From positions 2,666,001-2,730,000 of the forward strand of contig OZ253558.1 of assembly GCA_965262745.1 (NCBI GenBank): a DNA stretch of 64,000 nt, written 5' to 3'. The notes under the pieces are model-generated. The model made no database searches, had not been told where the DNA came from, and saw nothing but the letters and a program-made list of their open reading frames with translations. The position numbers and the translations under genes are program-made. The stretch comes from JAJECS01 sp965262745 (GTDB lineage Bacteria > Chloroflexota > UBA11872). Within the stretch, counting starts at the first letter, position 1. The number at the start of each line of letters is the position of its first letter. Shown here one piece after another: positions 52,000 to 60,735 of the stretch.

Positions 52000-52091
52000 C
52001 CTGTCCCCATCGGGCATACCCGCGACTCCTGGCGGCGGTTTGGGCCGACACCAGTCAGCGCGCAGCGTCCGGCCGCCCCGTCCAGGACCGG

Positions 52092-52100
52092 TGATATACT
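52092..52100 (+). promoter_or_regulatory. Extended -10 promoter element before the dehydrogenase operon
   Basis: TGATATACT fits TG-n-TATACT, an extended -10 element. No -35 consensus is seen. It lies about 45-50 nt before the earliest sensible translation start of the E1alpha gene. Confidence 0.45.
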
Positions 52101-52219
52101 CCGGCGCCTCGGGTGGCCGGCTCAACCGCCCCTGAAATAGCCAAGGACGACTCATCGCCTCATCGAACGGCTCGCTAGCTGGCCTCAGTCAAGAGCGGCT
52201 GCTGTGGATCTACCGCACC

Positions 52220-53137
52220 ATGCGCCGCATTCGACGTTTCGAGGAAACGGCCGAGGTCGCGTACCAGGCGGCCAAGATGCGCGGCGCGCTGCACTTCTAC
52301 ATTGGCGAAGAGGCCTCCGCGACCGGCGTCTGTGCCGCGCTCAACGAGGATGACTTCATCACCAGCACCCATCGCGGCCACGGCCACTGCATCGCCAAGG
52401 GCGCCCGGCTGGACAAGATGATGGCCGAGCTTTACGGCCGAACCACGGGTTACTGCGGCGGTAAGGGCGGCTCGATGCACATCGCCGACGTGGCCAGCGG
52501 CAATCTTGGCGCCAACGGCATCGTCGGCGCCGGGGTGCCCATCGCCGTGGGCGCCGCCCTGGGATCCAAGCTGCGCAACGACGGCAAGGTCACGGTCTGC
52601 TTCTTTGGCGATGCCGCCGGTCCGACCGGCGCCTTTCATGAAGGCCTGAATATGGGGGCGGTGCTCAACGTGCCGGTGGTTTTCGTCTGCGAGAACAACC
52701 AGTACGGCATGGCGACCCACACCGAGTACGCCAACGCCGCGCCGGTGGGCGACCGGGGTCCGGCCTACGGCATGCCCAGCGAGCGCATCGACGGCAACAA
52801 TGTGTTCGAGGTCTACACACGGGCCAAAGTTGCCATCGACCGTGCCCGAAACGGCGAGGGCCCGACGCTCATCGAGACGATCACCTACCGCCATCGAGGC
52901 CACACCATCCACGACCAGAAGGGCTATCGCGACGAGGAAGAGATTGCTAAGTGGATCGCGCGCGACCCCATCGAGCGCTTCCGGCGGGCCGTCCTGGACG
53001 CCAAGGCGCTGACGGAAGACGACATGCAGGCAATCGACGACGAGGTTGAAGTGGTGGTTGAGCAGGCCGAGGCGTTCGCGGAGGCCAGCCCCTGGCCTAC
53101 CCTGGACGCCATCGAGCGGGACGTCTACGTCGACTAG
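52220..53137 (+). CDS. pdhA: Pyruvate (or acetoin) dehydrogenase E1 component, alpha subunit
   Basis: This is the thiamine diphosphate-binding alpha subunit that decarboxylates the 2-oxo acid. Motifs seen are RFEETAEVAYQAAKMRGALH, THRGHGH, and the ThDP signature GDAAGPTGAFHEGLNMGAVLNVPVVFVCENN split over residues 130-160. The family helix LLWIYRTMRRIRRFEE begins upstream of ATG 52220. The frame is open back to 52136, but no ATG, GTG or TTG exists there. An ATC at 52154 with AAGGA seven bases ahead is the best alternative start. Coordinates are given for the conservative ATG. E1beta follows after 2 nt. Confidence 0.9.
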   Translation: MRRIRRFEETAEVAYQAAKMRGALHFYIGEEASATGVCAALNEDDFITSTHRGHGHCIAKGARLDKMMAELYGRTTGYCGGKGGSMHIADVASGNLGANGIVGAGVPIAVGAALGSKLRNDGKVTVCFFGDAAGPTGAFHEGLNMGAVLNVPVVFVCENNQYGMATHTEYANAAPVGDRGPAYGMPSERIDGNNVFEVYTRAKVAIDRARNGEGPTLIETITYRHRGHTIHDQKGYRDEEEIAKWIARDPIERFRRAVLDAKALTEDDMQAIDDEVEVVVEQAEAFAEASPWPTLDAIERDVYVD

Positions 53138-53139
53138 CC

Positions 53140-54165
53140 ATGGCAATCACCACCGCACCTGACGCCCCGGCCGGCGCGGCCACGCGCCAGATCTTCATGA
53201 GCCAGGCGCTGCACGAAGCCCTGGACGAGGAGATGACGCGCGACCCGAACGTCTTCGTCTTGGGCGAGGAAGTGGGCGTCTGGGGCGGGGCCTACAACGT
53301 CACCGCCGGTCTGCTGGAGAAGTGGGGCGAGGGCCGCATCATCGATACGCCCATCTCGGAGGCGGCGATCGGCGGGGCGGCGGTTGGCGCCGCCGTCACG
53401 GGCTGCCGGCCCGTGGCCGAGTTCATGTACTCGGACTTCATGGGCATTGCCATGGACCAGATCGTCAACCAGGCCGCCAAGAACCGCTATATGTTCGGCG
53501 GCGCCGCCAAGCTGCCCATCACCTACCGCGCGCCGTTCGGCGCCGGCACCGGCAACGCGGCGCAGCACACCCAGAGCCTGGAAGCTTGGTTCGCGCACGT
53601 CCCCGGACTCAAGGTCGTCACCTGCTCGACGCCCCACGACGCCAAAGGGCTGCTGAAAGCCTCGATCCGCGAGGACAACGTGGTCGTGTTCTTCGAACAC
53701 AAGGCGATCTACTCCATGCGCGGCCCCGTGCCCGAGCACGAATACACCATTCCGCTGGGCGTGGCCGATGTGAAGCGTGAAGGCCGCGACGTCAGCGTCG
53801 TGACCTACGCGCGCCAGGTGCACTACGCGCTGGAGGCGGCCGAGATGCTGGCCGGCGAGGGCATCGACGTCGAGGTAGTTGACATCCGCACGCTCTATCC
53901 GCTGGACGTGGACGCCATCTTGACCTCAGTGGCCAAGACGAACCACGCCGTGGTGGTCTACGAGGCGGCGCGCTTTGCCGGCTTTGGCGCCGAGCTCGCC
54001 TCCCAAATTCAGGAACACGCCTTCGACGACCTCGACGCGCCCGTGATGCGGGTGGCCGGAGCGCACGCCCCCATCCCGTTCTCGGAGCCGCTCGAAAAAG
54101 GCGCCATCCCCGACCCGGAGCGGATCGCCGCGGCCATTCGGGAGTCGCTGCAAGGCTCCCGCTAG
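53140..54165 (+). CDS. pdhB: Pyruvate (or acetoin) dehydrogenase E1 component, beta subunit
   Basis: This is the transketolase-like beta subunit, 341 residues, with typical blocks GEEVGVWGGAYNVT, DTPISEAAIGG, and RAPFGAGTGNAAQHTQSLEAWFAHVPG. The C-terminal transketolase domain has VEVVDIRTLYPLDVDAI and VVYEAARFAGFGAE. It starts 2 nt after the E1alpha stop and is followed 28 nt later by the E2 gene. It belongs to the branched two-subunit E1 type found in Gram-positive bacteria, Chloroflexota and mitochondria. Confidence 0.94.
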   Translation: MAITTAPDAPAGAATRQIFMSQALHEALDEEMTRDPNVFVLGEEVGVWGGAYNVTAGLLEKWGEGRIIDTPISEAAIGGAAVGAAVTGCRPVAEFMYSDFMGIAMDQIVNQAAKNRYMFGGAAKLPITYRAPFGAGTGNAAQHTQSLEAWFAHVPGLKVVTCSTPHDAKGLLKASIREDNVVVFFEHKAIYSMRGPVPEHEYTIPLGVADVKREGRDVSVVTYARQVHYALEAAEMLAGEGIDVEVVDIRTLYPLDVDAILTSVAKTNHAVVVYEAARFAGFGAELASQIQEHAFDDLDAPVMRVAGAHAPIPFSEPLEKGAIPDPERIAAAIRESLQGSR

Positions 54166-54193
54166 CGTCCACCGCTAACGAAAGGACCCGCCT

Positions 54194-55495
54194 GTGGCCA
54201 CCCCGGTCCTCATGCCCCTGATGGGCATGACTATGGAAGAAGGCATCGTCAGCAAGTGGCTCGTGGAAGCCGGCGCGACGGTGACCAAGGGCCAGGAGAT
54301 CCTCGAGTTCGAGACCGACAAGATCAATGCCACTGTCGAGGCGCCGGAGGACGGCGTGCTTGGCGGCCTGACCGCACAACCGGGCGATGCCGTGGCGGTG
54401 CAAGGCGTGCTGGCCTACATCCTGGAACCCGGCGAGGAGGCGCCCGCAGCCGAGGCGCCGCCGGCCGTCGCGGCTGAGCCGGCGCCTGAGCCCGCACCCG
54501 CCGCACCGCCCCCCGCCCCAGCGGCTCCCCCGCCCGCGCCAGCCCCCGCGCCGGCGCCTGTGGTTGCGGCCACTCCGGTGGCGGCTGCCGCCGATGGACG
54601 CATCAAGTCTTCGCCACTAGCCCGGCGCATTGCCCGCGAGCTAGGCGTAGTCATCGCCGGACTCGCCGGCAGCGGGCCCGGCGGACGCATCATTGAGCGC
54701 GACGTGCGAGCAGCCGCTATGGCGCCGGCAGTCGCCGCGGCGCCGACCGTTGCCGTGGCTCCTGCAATCCCGACGCCGGCAATACCAGCAGCGATCGGTG
54801 AGCCGGTCGCCGGCACCACCATCCCCGTCGCCGGGGTGCGCAAGGTCATCGCCGAGCGCATGCTGCAGAGCCTGCAACAGAGCGCACAGGTCACGCTGGT
54901 CACCGAGGTCGACGGCCGCCGGTTCCACGAGCTGCGCACCGAGTTGGCCGCCCGACACGAGCCCGCCCTCGGGTTCAAGATCAGCTACAACGACCTGCTC
55001 ATCCGCGTCTGCGCCCACGCGCTGCGCGAACACCCGCGCGCCAACGCCAGCCTGGACGGCGATGTCATTCGATTGCACGACGCGGTGAACGTGGGCTTGG
55101 CCATCGAGGCCGGCGGCGATCTGGTCGTGGCCAACGTCAAGCAGGCCGACCGCAAGTCGCTGGCCGAGATCGCCTCCGACGTGCGTGGAGTGGTGGAGCG
55201 CGCTCGCGCCAACCGGCTCGCGCTGGACGACATCACCGGCGGCACTTTCACGATCAGCAACCTGGGGCTTTACGGCATCGACGCCTTCACCCCGGTGCTC
55301 AACCCGCCGGAGTCGGCCATCCTCGGCGTGGGCGCGCTGCGCGAAAAGGCCGTGGCGCGCGATGGCGAGGTCGTCGCCCAGCTCTCGGTCACCCTGAGCC
55401 TCACCTTCGACCACCGCATCATCGACGGCGCCCCCGCCGCCCGCTTCCTCGCCCGCATCCGGGAGCTCATCGAGCAGCCGTACCTGTTGTTGTAG
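54194..55495 (+). CDS. pdhC: Dihydrolipoamide acetyltransferase (E2) of the 2-oxoacid dehydrogenase complex
   Basis: This is the core acyltransferase of the complex, 433 residues. A single lipoyl domain has the lipoylated Lys43 in ETDKINA. A long Ala/Pro linker (about 83-133) leads to the peripheral-subunit-binding domain (137-172: SPLARRIARELG ... GSGPGGRIIERDV). The catalytic domain ends in DHRIIDG with His407. The GTG start follows AAAGGA. E3 (lipoamide dehydrogenase) is not in the window. The gene ends 29 nt before a low-GC island. Confidence 0.94.
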   Translation: MATPVLMPLMGMTMEEGIVSKWLVEAGATVTKGQEILEFETDKINATVEAPEDGVLGGLTAQPGDAVAVQGVLAYILEPGEEAPAAEAPPAVAAEPAPEPAPAAPPPAPAAPPPAPAPAPAPVVAATPVAAAADGRIKSSPLARRIARELGVVIAGLAGSGPGGRIIERDVRAAAMAPAVAAAPTVAVAPAIPTPAIPAAIGEPVAGTTIPVAGVRKVIAERMLQSLQQSAQVTLVTEVDGRRFHELRTELAARHEPALGFKISYNDLLIRVCAHALREHPRANASLDGDVIRLHDAVNVGLAIEAGGDLVVANVKQADRKSLAEIASDVRGVVERARANRLALDDITGGTFTISNLGLYGIDAFTPVLNPPESAILGVGALREKAVARDGEVVAQLSVTLSLTFDHRIIDGAPAARFLARIRELIEQPYLLL

Positions 55496-55524
55496 CGGCC
55501 TAAGCACATGAGGTTGATTGAGCC

Positions 55525-56898
55525 ATGAATACTGACATAGAATTCATGACAGTTGAAGAGCTCGTGGATCTCAGAAAAAATGACATGATTAAACCAAACC
55601 ATGAGTATCAACGCGGAGTTGTATGGAACCCCGATCAGCAAAAGAAGCTAATCGACTCTGTGCTTCGGGGCTATCAGTTGCCGATCATATACCTGCATTA
55701 TCAGACAAGGACTGTAGCAACAATCACCCAGCAATCCTACGATATCATCGATGGCCAACAGCGGATCACTGCACTTCACGATTTCGTTGAAGGAGCATTC
55801 CCCTTGTTCGCCGTCGATGATGAAAAGGCCAAATTCCCCAGGTTTCTTCAGGACGAGCCCTGCCCTTGGGGTGGAAGAGACATTCACGGATTGGCGGACG
55901 ATCTCAAGGAGCGTCTACTGAAAACTGAGCTTCCCATTGCCAAGATTACAACCCACAACAGCGACGACAACAACGAGGTGCGAGATCTCTTTGTCCGCCT
56001 CCAATCCGGCTTCCCCCTGAATGCTCAGGAGAAACGTGATTCATACCCCGGACAATTCACTGCATTTATCCTTTCGCTAGGAGGCAAGCCGGCAATAGCG
56101 CGCTATCCAGGGCATCCTTTCTTCCAACGGGTGCTGAGGATGAAGCCGGGCCGGGACCGTGGGAAGACGAGGCAGCTAGCCGCGCAGATTGCGATGCTAT
56201 TCTTGGAAAGGCGGCGCAATGGACGCGAGCACTTCGCTGATATTAAAGCTAGGGAGATTGATGACTACTACTATACAAACTTGGACTTTGACGCGGGATC
56301 TGCGGATTGCAGACGACTCCGGGAGATCCTCGACAAACTAGATCATCTTCTAGGAGATGGGAAGATGCCGAAGTTGCGAGGGCACGACGCTATTCACTTG
56401 GTTTTGTTGCTCGATGAAATGTGGGACGACTATACTAGGGCTTGGGAGTCGACGCTACAAGATGCACAAAGTAACTTCTCGGCAATGCTGGCACGTGCTG
56501 TACGGTCGACTAAGGAAGGTGACCCCGACGAGACTTGGTTGAGATATGGAACCTGGACCAGATCGAACTCGGATCGTGGTGAGAATATCCGGCGGCGGCA
56601 TCAATATTATTCCCAGCGTATGTTTCAGTTGTTAGGTAATATGACGCCGATGGATTCAAAGCGGGCATTCAGCCCGCTTGAACGAGAGATTATCTATTGG
56701 AGAGATGAGAAAACGTGCAATGTCTGTAAGGCGGAAGTTCTTTGGAATGAAGTTGAGATTCATCATATAGTGCAGCACAACGAAGGTGGCAAGACTGAAT
56801 TGGAAAATGGCGTATTGATGCACAGGAAGTGTCATCCGAGGGGACAGGCTGCAGCGATGGAGTTCGCTCGGAGTGTCGGGGCTCGGACAGGCGTGTAG
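55525..56898 (+). CDS. DUF262-HNH nuclease fusion, putative defence protein
   Basis: This 457-residue protein joins an N-terminal DUF262 domain to a C-terminal HNH nuclease. DUF262 (about 5-220) shows the DGQQR motif (IIDGQQRITALHDF) and EYQRGVVW at the start; it is ParB/Srx-like and binds nucleotides in the GmrSD and SspE systems. The HNH site is CNVCKAE ... EIHHIVQHN ... NGVLMHRKCH, with both Cys pairs and the metal His. The coding sequence is markedly lower in GC (about half) than its neighbours, suggesting recent transfer. It is a single gene without an obvious partner. An anti-phage role acting on modified or foreign DNA is inferred. Confidence 0.85.
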   Translation: MNTDIEFMTVEELVDLRKNDMIKPNHEYQRGVVWNPDQQKKLIDSVLRGYQLPIIYLHYQTRTVATITQQSYDIIDGQQRITALHDFVEGAFPLFAVDDEKAKFPRFLQDEPCPWGGRDIHGLADDLKERLLKTELPIAKITTHNSDDNNEVRDLFVRLQSGFPLNAQEKRDSYPGQFTAFILSLGGKPAIARYPGHPFFQRVLRMKPGRDRGKTRQLAAQIAMLFLERRRNGREHFADIKAREIDDYYYTNLDFDAGSADCRRLREILDKLDHLLGDGKMPKLRGHDAIHLVLLLDEMWDDYTRAWESTLQDAQSNFSAMLARAVRSTKEGDPDETWLRYGTWTRSNSDRGENIRRRHQYYSQRMFQLLGNMTPMDSKRAFSPLEREIIYWRDEKTCNVCKAEVLWNEVEIHHIVQHNEGGKTELENGVLMHRKCHPRGQAAAMEFARSVGARTGV

Positions 56899-57342
56899 GC
56901 GGACGAAGAAGACTAGCCTCAAGCAAGTTGCAACATCGATGGCATGGCGGGTCAGTGGTCTTGCTACTGGTACAGGTGTTGGGGAGTTGGGTGCTGGATG
57001 GAGCAGGCTACTGGCAAGTCGTGGGTAGGAAGGGCGCGTGGTGTGACGCATTCGTAGCTCTGCGCAGGGCGAAAGCGTGCTGGGGTGTCGTGGAGGCGTT
57101 TGCGGCAGTCGATGCTTTGACGCCGTCGCGAATCGGGGCGACGACCTCGTCGGTGGGGAGACTGAGGTCAACGTTGGCGAGGGAAGCGAATCGCTAGGAC
57201 TGGCTGCACGACGCAGCAGCGCTGTCCTCGCGGCGGACCCGGACGGCTCCGCTTCCGCTGGGCGAGTGCCGGCAGAGACGGGGAAACGTCGAGGCAGTAA
57301 CCTGAGATAGGAGAAAGCAGCAGTAGCGGAGGACCGTCCATA
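56899..57342. other. Intergenic region without a recognised gene
   Basis: This 444-nt stretch separates the DUF262-HNH gene and the DUF433 antitoxin gene. Composition rises back towards the genome average. No gene with family similarity, tRNA or strong hairpin was found. GGAGG near 57328 is the Shine-Dalgarno of the following gene. Confidence 0.4.
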
Positions 57343-58077
57343 GTGGTGTCTGTCTCGGACCAGCCGCGCGTGGCCGCGTCCCCGGATCGGCCACCCGGAT
57401 CGCTGGAGGGGTCTGGCCTCTGGCGCAAGCGACTCACGCTGCCTACCTATACCGCCGCCGAGGCGGCTCGCTACGCACAGGCCAAGCCGCAGACCGTTGG
57501 GTACTGGTTCCGGGGCGGTGAGACGTCCGGGCCAGCGCTGCCTGGCCGAAAGGCGGGGGAACGCCTGAGCTACTTCGAGGCTGTCGAAATGGCATTCGTC
57601 GCTGCTTTCAGGAGCTACGGCGTCCGATTGCGGAATCTCCGCGAAGCGCGCGCGTACTTCCAAAGGCTGCTCCGGACCGAATATCCGTTCGCCGCCGAGC
57701 GGTTCTACACAGAAGGCACGCGGATGTTGCGCGAGTGGGGCGACCAGCAGGGGCTATCGGAATTCTCCGAGGTCGTCATCGGCGACGAGCAAGGACAGTT
57801 GGCCTGGGCCGGACTGCTTGGCGAGAAGTTCGAGACATTCGACTACGAGGACGATCTGGCGCTCCGCTGGCACGTGGCCGGCCGGAGCTCTCCGGTGCAA
57901 ATCGATCCACGCATCTCGTTCGGTTCCCCGTGCGTGCGCGGGATTCCGACTTGGGCCATGCGCGGACGCAAGCAGGCCGGTGAGTCGATTGAGGAGATCA
58001 GCGAAGACTTTGGACTTGAGGACAACGAGGTGATTGCCGGCGTGAAGTTCGAAGGTCTGGAACTCGAGGCTGCTTGA
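57343..58077 (+). CDS. DUF433-domain antitoxin
   Basis: This 244-residue protein has an N-terminal MerR-like helix-turn-helix region (TYTAAEAARYAQAKPQTVGYWF, about 35-56) and a C-terminal DUF433 segment (IDPRISFGSPCVRGIPTWAM ... EEISEDFGLEDNEVIAGVKFE, about 185-235). Proteins of this kind are antitoxins of VapBC-like pairs, binding DNA and neutralising a PIN-type nuclease. The start is GTG 57343 behind GGAGG. The stop overlaps the toxin start by three bases, the usual antitoxin-first arrangement. Confidence 0.85.
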   Translation: MVSVSDQPRVAASPDRPPGSLEGSGLWRKRLTLPTYTAAEAARYAQAKPQTVGYWFRGGETSGPALPGRKAGERLSYFEAVEMAFVAAFRSYGVRLRNLREARAYFQRLLRTEYPFAAERFYTEGTRMLREWGDQQGLSEFSEVVIGDEQGQLAWAGLLGEKFETFDYEDDLALRWHVAGRSSPVQIDPRISFGSPCVRGIPTWAMRGRKQAGESIEEISEDFGLEDNEVIAGVKFEGLELEAA

Positions 58078-58469
58078 CCTTCTTCTTCGATCGGTGCGTC
58101 GGCACCCAGATACCGCGGGCCTTACAGGCCTTCAAACGCTTCCCCGTCGAGATCCGCTATCACCAGGAATTCTTTGGCCGGGGGCATCAAGCGCTCGCGG
58201 ATGACGAATGGATGGCGCCTGCGGCCCAGAATGGCTGGGTTGTGGTCACGCAGGACTATCGCTTCCATCAAGTTGGCGTCACGCTTGAGGCGGTCAGGCA
58301 GCACAACGCCGGGGTCTTCTATCTCTGGGGCGCGAATGCGCCGGCCTGGGAAACTGCCCGAGTGTTGCTCTGGGCGCTGCCGCGAATGATCGAGCGCGTT
58401 CAGGACAGCAGTCCGCCGTATGTCTATCGAGTTCAGAAAAGCACGAGCATTCGCACCGTCGCGCTCTGA
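58074..58469 (+). CDS. PIN-like toxin (DUF5615/VapC45 type)
   Basis: This 131-residue PIN-like ribonuclease has the first catalytic Asp in FFFD at residues 3-6, and further acidic residues in ALADDEWM and VVTQDYRF. The first catalytic strand forces the start to be the TTG at 58074, which overlaps the antitoxin stop (TTGA). It would cleave RNA unless held by the DUF433 partner. The C-terminal half has WALPRMIERV. The pair lies next to the DUF262-HNH gene, extending a mobile or defence-rich stretch. Confidence 0.82.
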   Translation: MTFFFDRCVGTQIPRALQAFKRFPVEIRYHQEFFGRGHQALADDEWMAPAAQNGWVVVTQDYRFHQVGVTLEAVRQHNAGVFYLWGANAPAWETARVLLWALPRMIERVQDSSPPYVYRVQKSTSIRTVAL

Positions 58470-58576
58470 TCGCCTCACGCTGGGCAGCGATCACGCTGAC
58501 GATGCGGTGGCAGATTCGGGGGTCCACAGGGCGTGACATGCCCCGGCGGCGTCAGGACGGCTGGAAAGAGGCGGGA

Positions 58577-58786
58577 CTACCCGCGCCGTTCGCGGCCCTC
58601 GCGAACGAGGTCGACCACCTCATCGGTCGTGAGATCGAGGTCGACACCCTCGATGTCCAGCGTGGAACGCACCGTGGATTCGGGCCTGCCGCGGTGGCCC
58701 GCGCTGCGTGCAGCGTGGGATCTGCGCGCAGAGTCCTGCTCAGGGTCTTGGGGAGATTGTTTGGGTTGTTGCGAGTGTTGGGTCAT
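58577..58786 (-). CDS. Possible small antitoxin-like protein (69 aa)
   Basis: A weakly supported small gene lies in the 437-nt gap between the toxin and amidohydrolase genes. Its N-terminal half is Gln/Pro/Ser-rich, but the last 30 residues (STLDIEGVDLDLTTDEVVDLVREGRER) look like the amphipathic tail of a type II antitoxin. GGGAA lies 4-5 nt before the ATG. No partner toxin is seen on the same strand. The overlapping plus-strand reading frames have no family similarity. Treat it as a candidate or a remnant. Confidence 0.4.
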   Translation of the reverse strand: MTQHSQQPKQSPQDPEQDSARRSHAARSAGHRGRPESTVRSTLDIEGVDLDLTTDEVVDLVREGRERRG

Positions 58787-58906
58787 AGCTTTCCCAGGCT
58801 GCACGCAGCCTGGGGCACCGGTGGCTGGCTCTACGGCGGGTTACTCGCCTCGGCAGGCAGATTTCCGGCTGTCATGATAAGGCGGCGAGGTTGAAGGACT
58901 CCGGCC

Positions 58907-59740
58907 ATGGACCTGGTTGAGTCGCACGTCCACATCTGGACCATCCGCGATCGGCGCTTTGGCCGGCATCCCGACTCCGACTTCACACCCGAGCTGGAAG
59001 CGGCGCCGGAGGACCTATTCGCGGCGCAGGACGAGGTTGGCGGCGTGGCGTGGACGGTGCTCATTCAGCCGCGCTACTACCTGTGGGACAACACCTATTT
59101 GGCCAATGCCGCGGCGGCGCATCCGGATCGATTCGTCGTGGCCGGACGCGTGAATCCAATGCAGCCCGAGGCGCCCGAGCAACTGCGGGAGCTGATGCAG
59201 TGGCCCGGCTATCGCGGCATTCGCCTGGCGGCGACCGAGGACCCCGCGACGCGCTGGCTTGACGACTGCTCACAGGACCCGCTGTGGGAGGTCGCCGCCG
59301 AGACGCGCGCCACGATCGGGCTGCTGATCCACTGGCACCAGTTCCCCCAGGCCGCGGCGATGGCGGCCCGCCATCCGGGCGTCACCGTCGTGATCGACCA
59401 TTTGGGGTTTCCGGACTACGCCGATCCCGGCTCGCTGGAGAATCTTCTGGCCCTCGCCCGCTTGCCCAACGTCTACGTCAAGCTCTCGGGCTATCCCCAC
59501 AACACGGGCGACGTCTATCCCTACCTGCGCGCGCGGCCCTTCATCACGCGCCTGCTCGGCGCATTCGGAGCGTCGCGCGTCATGTGGGGCAGCGACTGGC
59601 CGGTGTGCCTGGCCCACGCGACCTATGGCCAGGCGTTCGCGTCCGCCTGGGAGCTGCCGGCGCTGAGTGACAGCGACCGGAGCTGGATCTTCAGCCGGAC
59701 CGCCCGCACGGCCTGGCGCATCCCGGACGCCCGTCCCTGA
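58907..59740 (+). CDS. Amidohydrolase family protein (COG3618 type)
   Basis: This TIM-barrel metal hydrolase of the amidohydrolase 2 family has 277 residues. The first metal-binding motif is H-V-H-I-W at residues 7-11. Further ligands are the His in LLIHWHQF and VVIDHLGFPDY, and the final Asp in MWGSDWPVC. Relatives hydrolyse lactones such as L-fuconolactone or 2-pyrone dicarboxylate. Together with the sugar-acid dehydratase and Gfo/Idh genes elsewhere in the window, a sugar lactone is a reasonable guess. It converges with trxA across a shared hairpin. Confidence 0.87.
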   Translation: MDLVESHVHIWTIRDRRFGRHPDSDFTPELEAAPEDLFAAQDEVGGVAWTVLIQPRYYLWDNTYLANAAAAHPDRFVVAGRVNPMQPEAPEQLRELMQWPGYRGIRLAATEDPATRWLDDCSQDPLWEVAAETRATIGLLIHWHQFPQAAAMAARHPGVTVVIDHLGFPDYADPGSLENLLALARLPNVYVKLSGYPHNTGDVYPYLRARPFITRLLGAFGASRVMWGSDWPVCLAHATYGQAFASAWELPALSDSDRSWIFSRTARTAWRIPDARP

Positions 59741-59790
59741 GTTAAAGAAAAATCCGGGTGCAAGGCCGGGCGGAGGCCTTGCACCCGGAT
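59741..59790 (-). terminator. Rho-independent terminator of trxA
   Basis: A perfect 16-bp stem (59752-59767 with 59775-59790, arms ATCCGGGTGCAAGGCC and complement) with a 7-nt loop is followed on the minus strand by TTTTTCTTTAAC. It lies 18 nt after the trxA stop. On the plus strand it follows the amidohydrolase stop, but without T's on that side. Confidence 0.9.
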
Positions 59791-59807
59791 GAAGTCCGGG
59801 AAAGCGC

Positions 59808-60143
59808 CTAGGCGGGCTGGAGATGGGCCTCCAGCTGCGCCCGCAAGTGCTTCTCGGGCAGGACGCCCACGACCCGATCAACTTCCTTGCCCTTCTGGAA
59901 GATGATCAGCGTGGGGATGCCGCGAACGCCGTGCTTGTTCGGCGCGTCGGGGCTTGCGTCCACATCGACCTTCACGAACTTCATACGTCCGGCAAATTCG
60001 GTCGCGAGCTTCTCGAACATCGGTGCGAGCATACGACACGGCGCGCACCATTCGGCCCAAAAGTCGACGACCACGACGCCATCCGCCTTGAGGACCTCCT
60101 GCTGGAAGTCCGCGTCGGTTGCGTGCGTCAGGTTGTCGGCCAT
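59808..60143 (-). CDS. trxA: Thioredoxin
   Basis: This small disulfide reductase has 111 residues. The redox motif W-C-A-P-C has Cys33 and Cys36, with the expected Asp in VVVDFWAEW, the cis-Pro in RGIPTLIIF, and the C-terminal helix. The start MADNLTHATDADF is preceded by AGGAA. It ends in a strong intrinsic terminator, so it is the last gene of its unit. Confidence 0.96.
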   Translation of the reverse strand: MADNLTHATDADFQQEVLKADGVVVVDFWAEWCAPCRMLAPMFEKLATEFAGRMKFVKVDVDASPDAPNKHGVRGIPTLIIFQKGKEVDRVVGVLPEKHLRAQLEAHLQPA

Positions 60144-60422
60144 GTCAATGATTCCTGCTCGGCCCCAGGGGCGGCGAACAATTCCAATTGCCCAACTTTA
60201 AGCCGTCCCGCCCGCGTATTCGGTCGGAATCGTCACGAAAACCAGCAGTATTCACGCAGCCGCAGCACGGCGCGGTACACGACCCGGTCCTCCTCGGATT
60301 GGCCGCCTGGCCGCAGGAACCGTGCCGTGGCAAGGCCGCGATCACATCAGGGCGCCACAGTGTCGGCCGCGGTTGGCAGACGGCGTTGCGCCGGCGCCAG
60401 CATCCATCCGGACGGAGCGGAT
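60144..60422. other. Intergenic region upstream of trxA
   Basis: Between the trxA start and the end of a small minus-strand gene lie 279 nt. It contains no recognised gene or RNA. It should hold the trxA promoter, but no clear -35/-10 pair was found. Confidence 0.3.
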
Positions 60423-60647
60423 CTACTCGATCTTGATCTGCTCGGCCGAGGTTGCCTGTCGCTCGGACGGGTCCAGCGTTTGGATGCCGGCGTCCAGGAC
60501 TTCGCGCAGGCTCAGCAGCACCTCGCGGACAGCCCCGCGCATGTGGCCGCTCGCCTTGCCCAACCCGACGTGCGGCCGGTCGATCTCGATCGTAATGCGA
60601 AGGGGCGCGCCGTGCTGTTGGGCCCCGTTCGCTGCTCCCTCAGTCAT
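60423..60647 (-). CDS. Small conserved-looking protein of unknown function (74 aa)
   Basis: I do not recognise the family. After a short Ala/Gly-rich start, PLRITIEIDRP is a likely beta strand and the rest is amphipathic helix (MRGAVREVLLSLREVLDAGI) with an acidic, Glu/Lys tail. GAGG lies about 8 nt before the ATG. It follows the zinc-ribbon regulator on the same strand by 88 nt and may be its companion or target. Confidence 0.55.
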   Translation of the reverse strand: MTEGAANGAQQHGAPLRITIEIDRPHVGLGKASGHMRGAVREVLLSLREVLDAGIQTLDPSERQATSAEQIKIE

Positions 60648-60735
60648 AGCTGCCGCCTCGCCTTGTCGTGTCCTACCGGCAGTATATCGATCCGATCACG
60701 GGACCGCGGAAGGTCCGGAGCGACTGGACCGCCAC

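Noticed and set aside
56899..57342. Possible degraded gene between the DUF262-HNH gene and the antitoxin
   Set aside because: No frame shows a recognisable motif or continuous composition; I see no support for a pseudogene.
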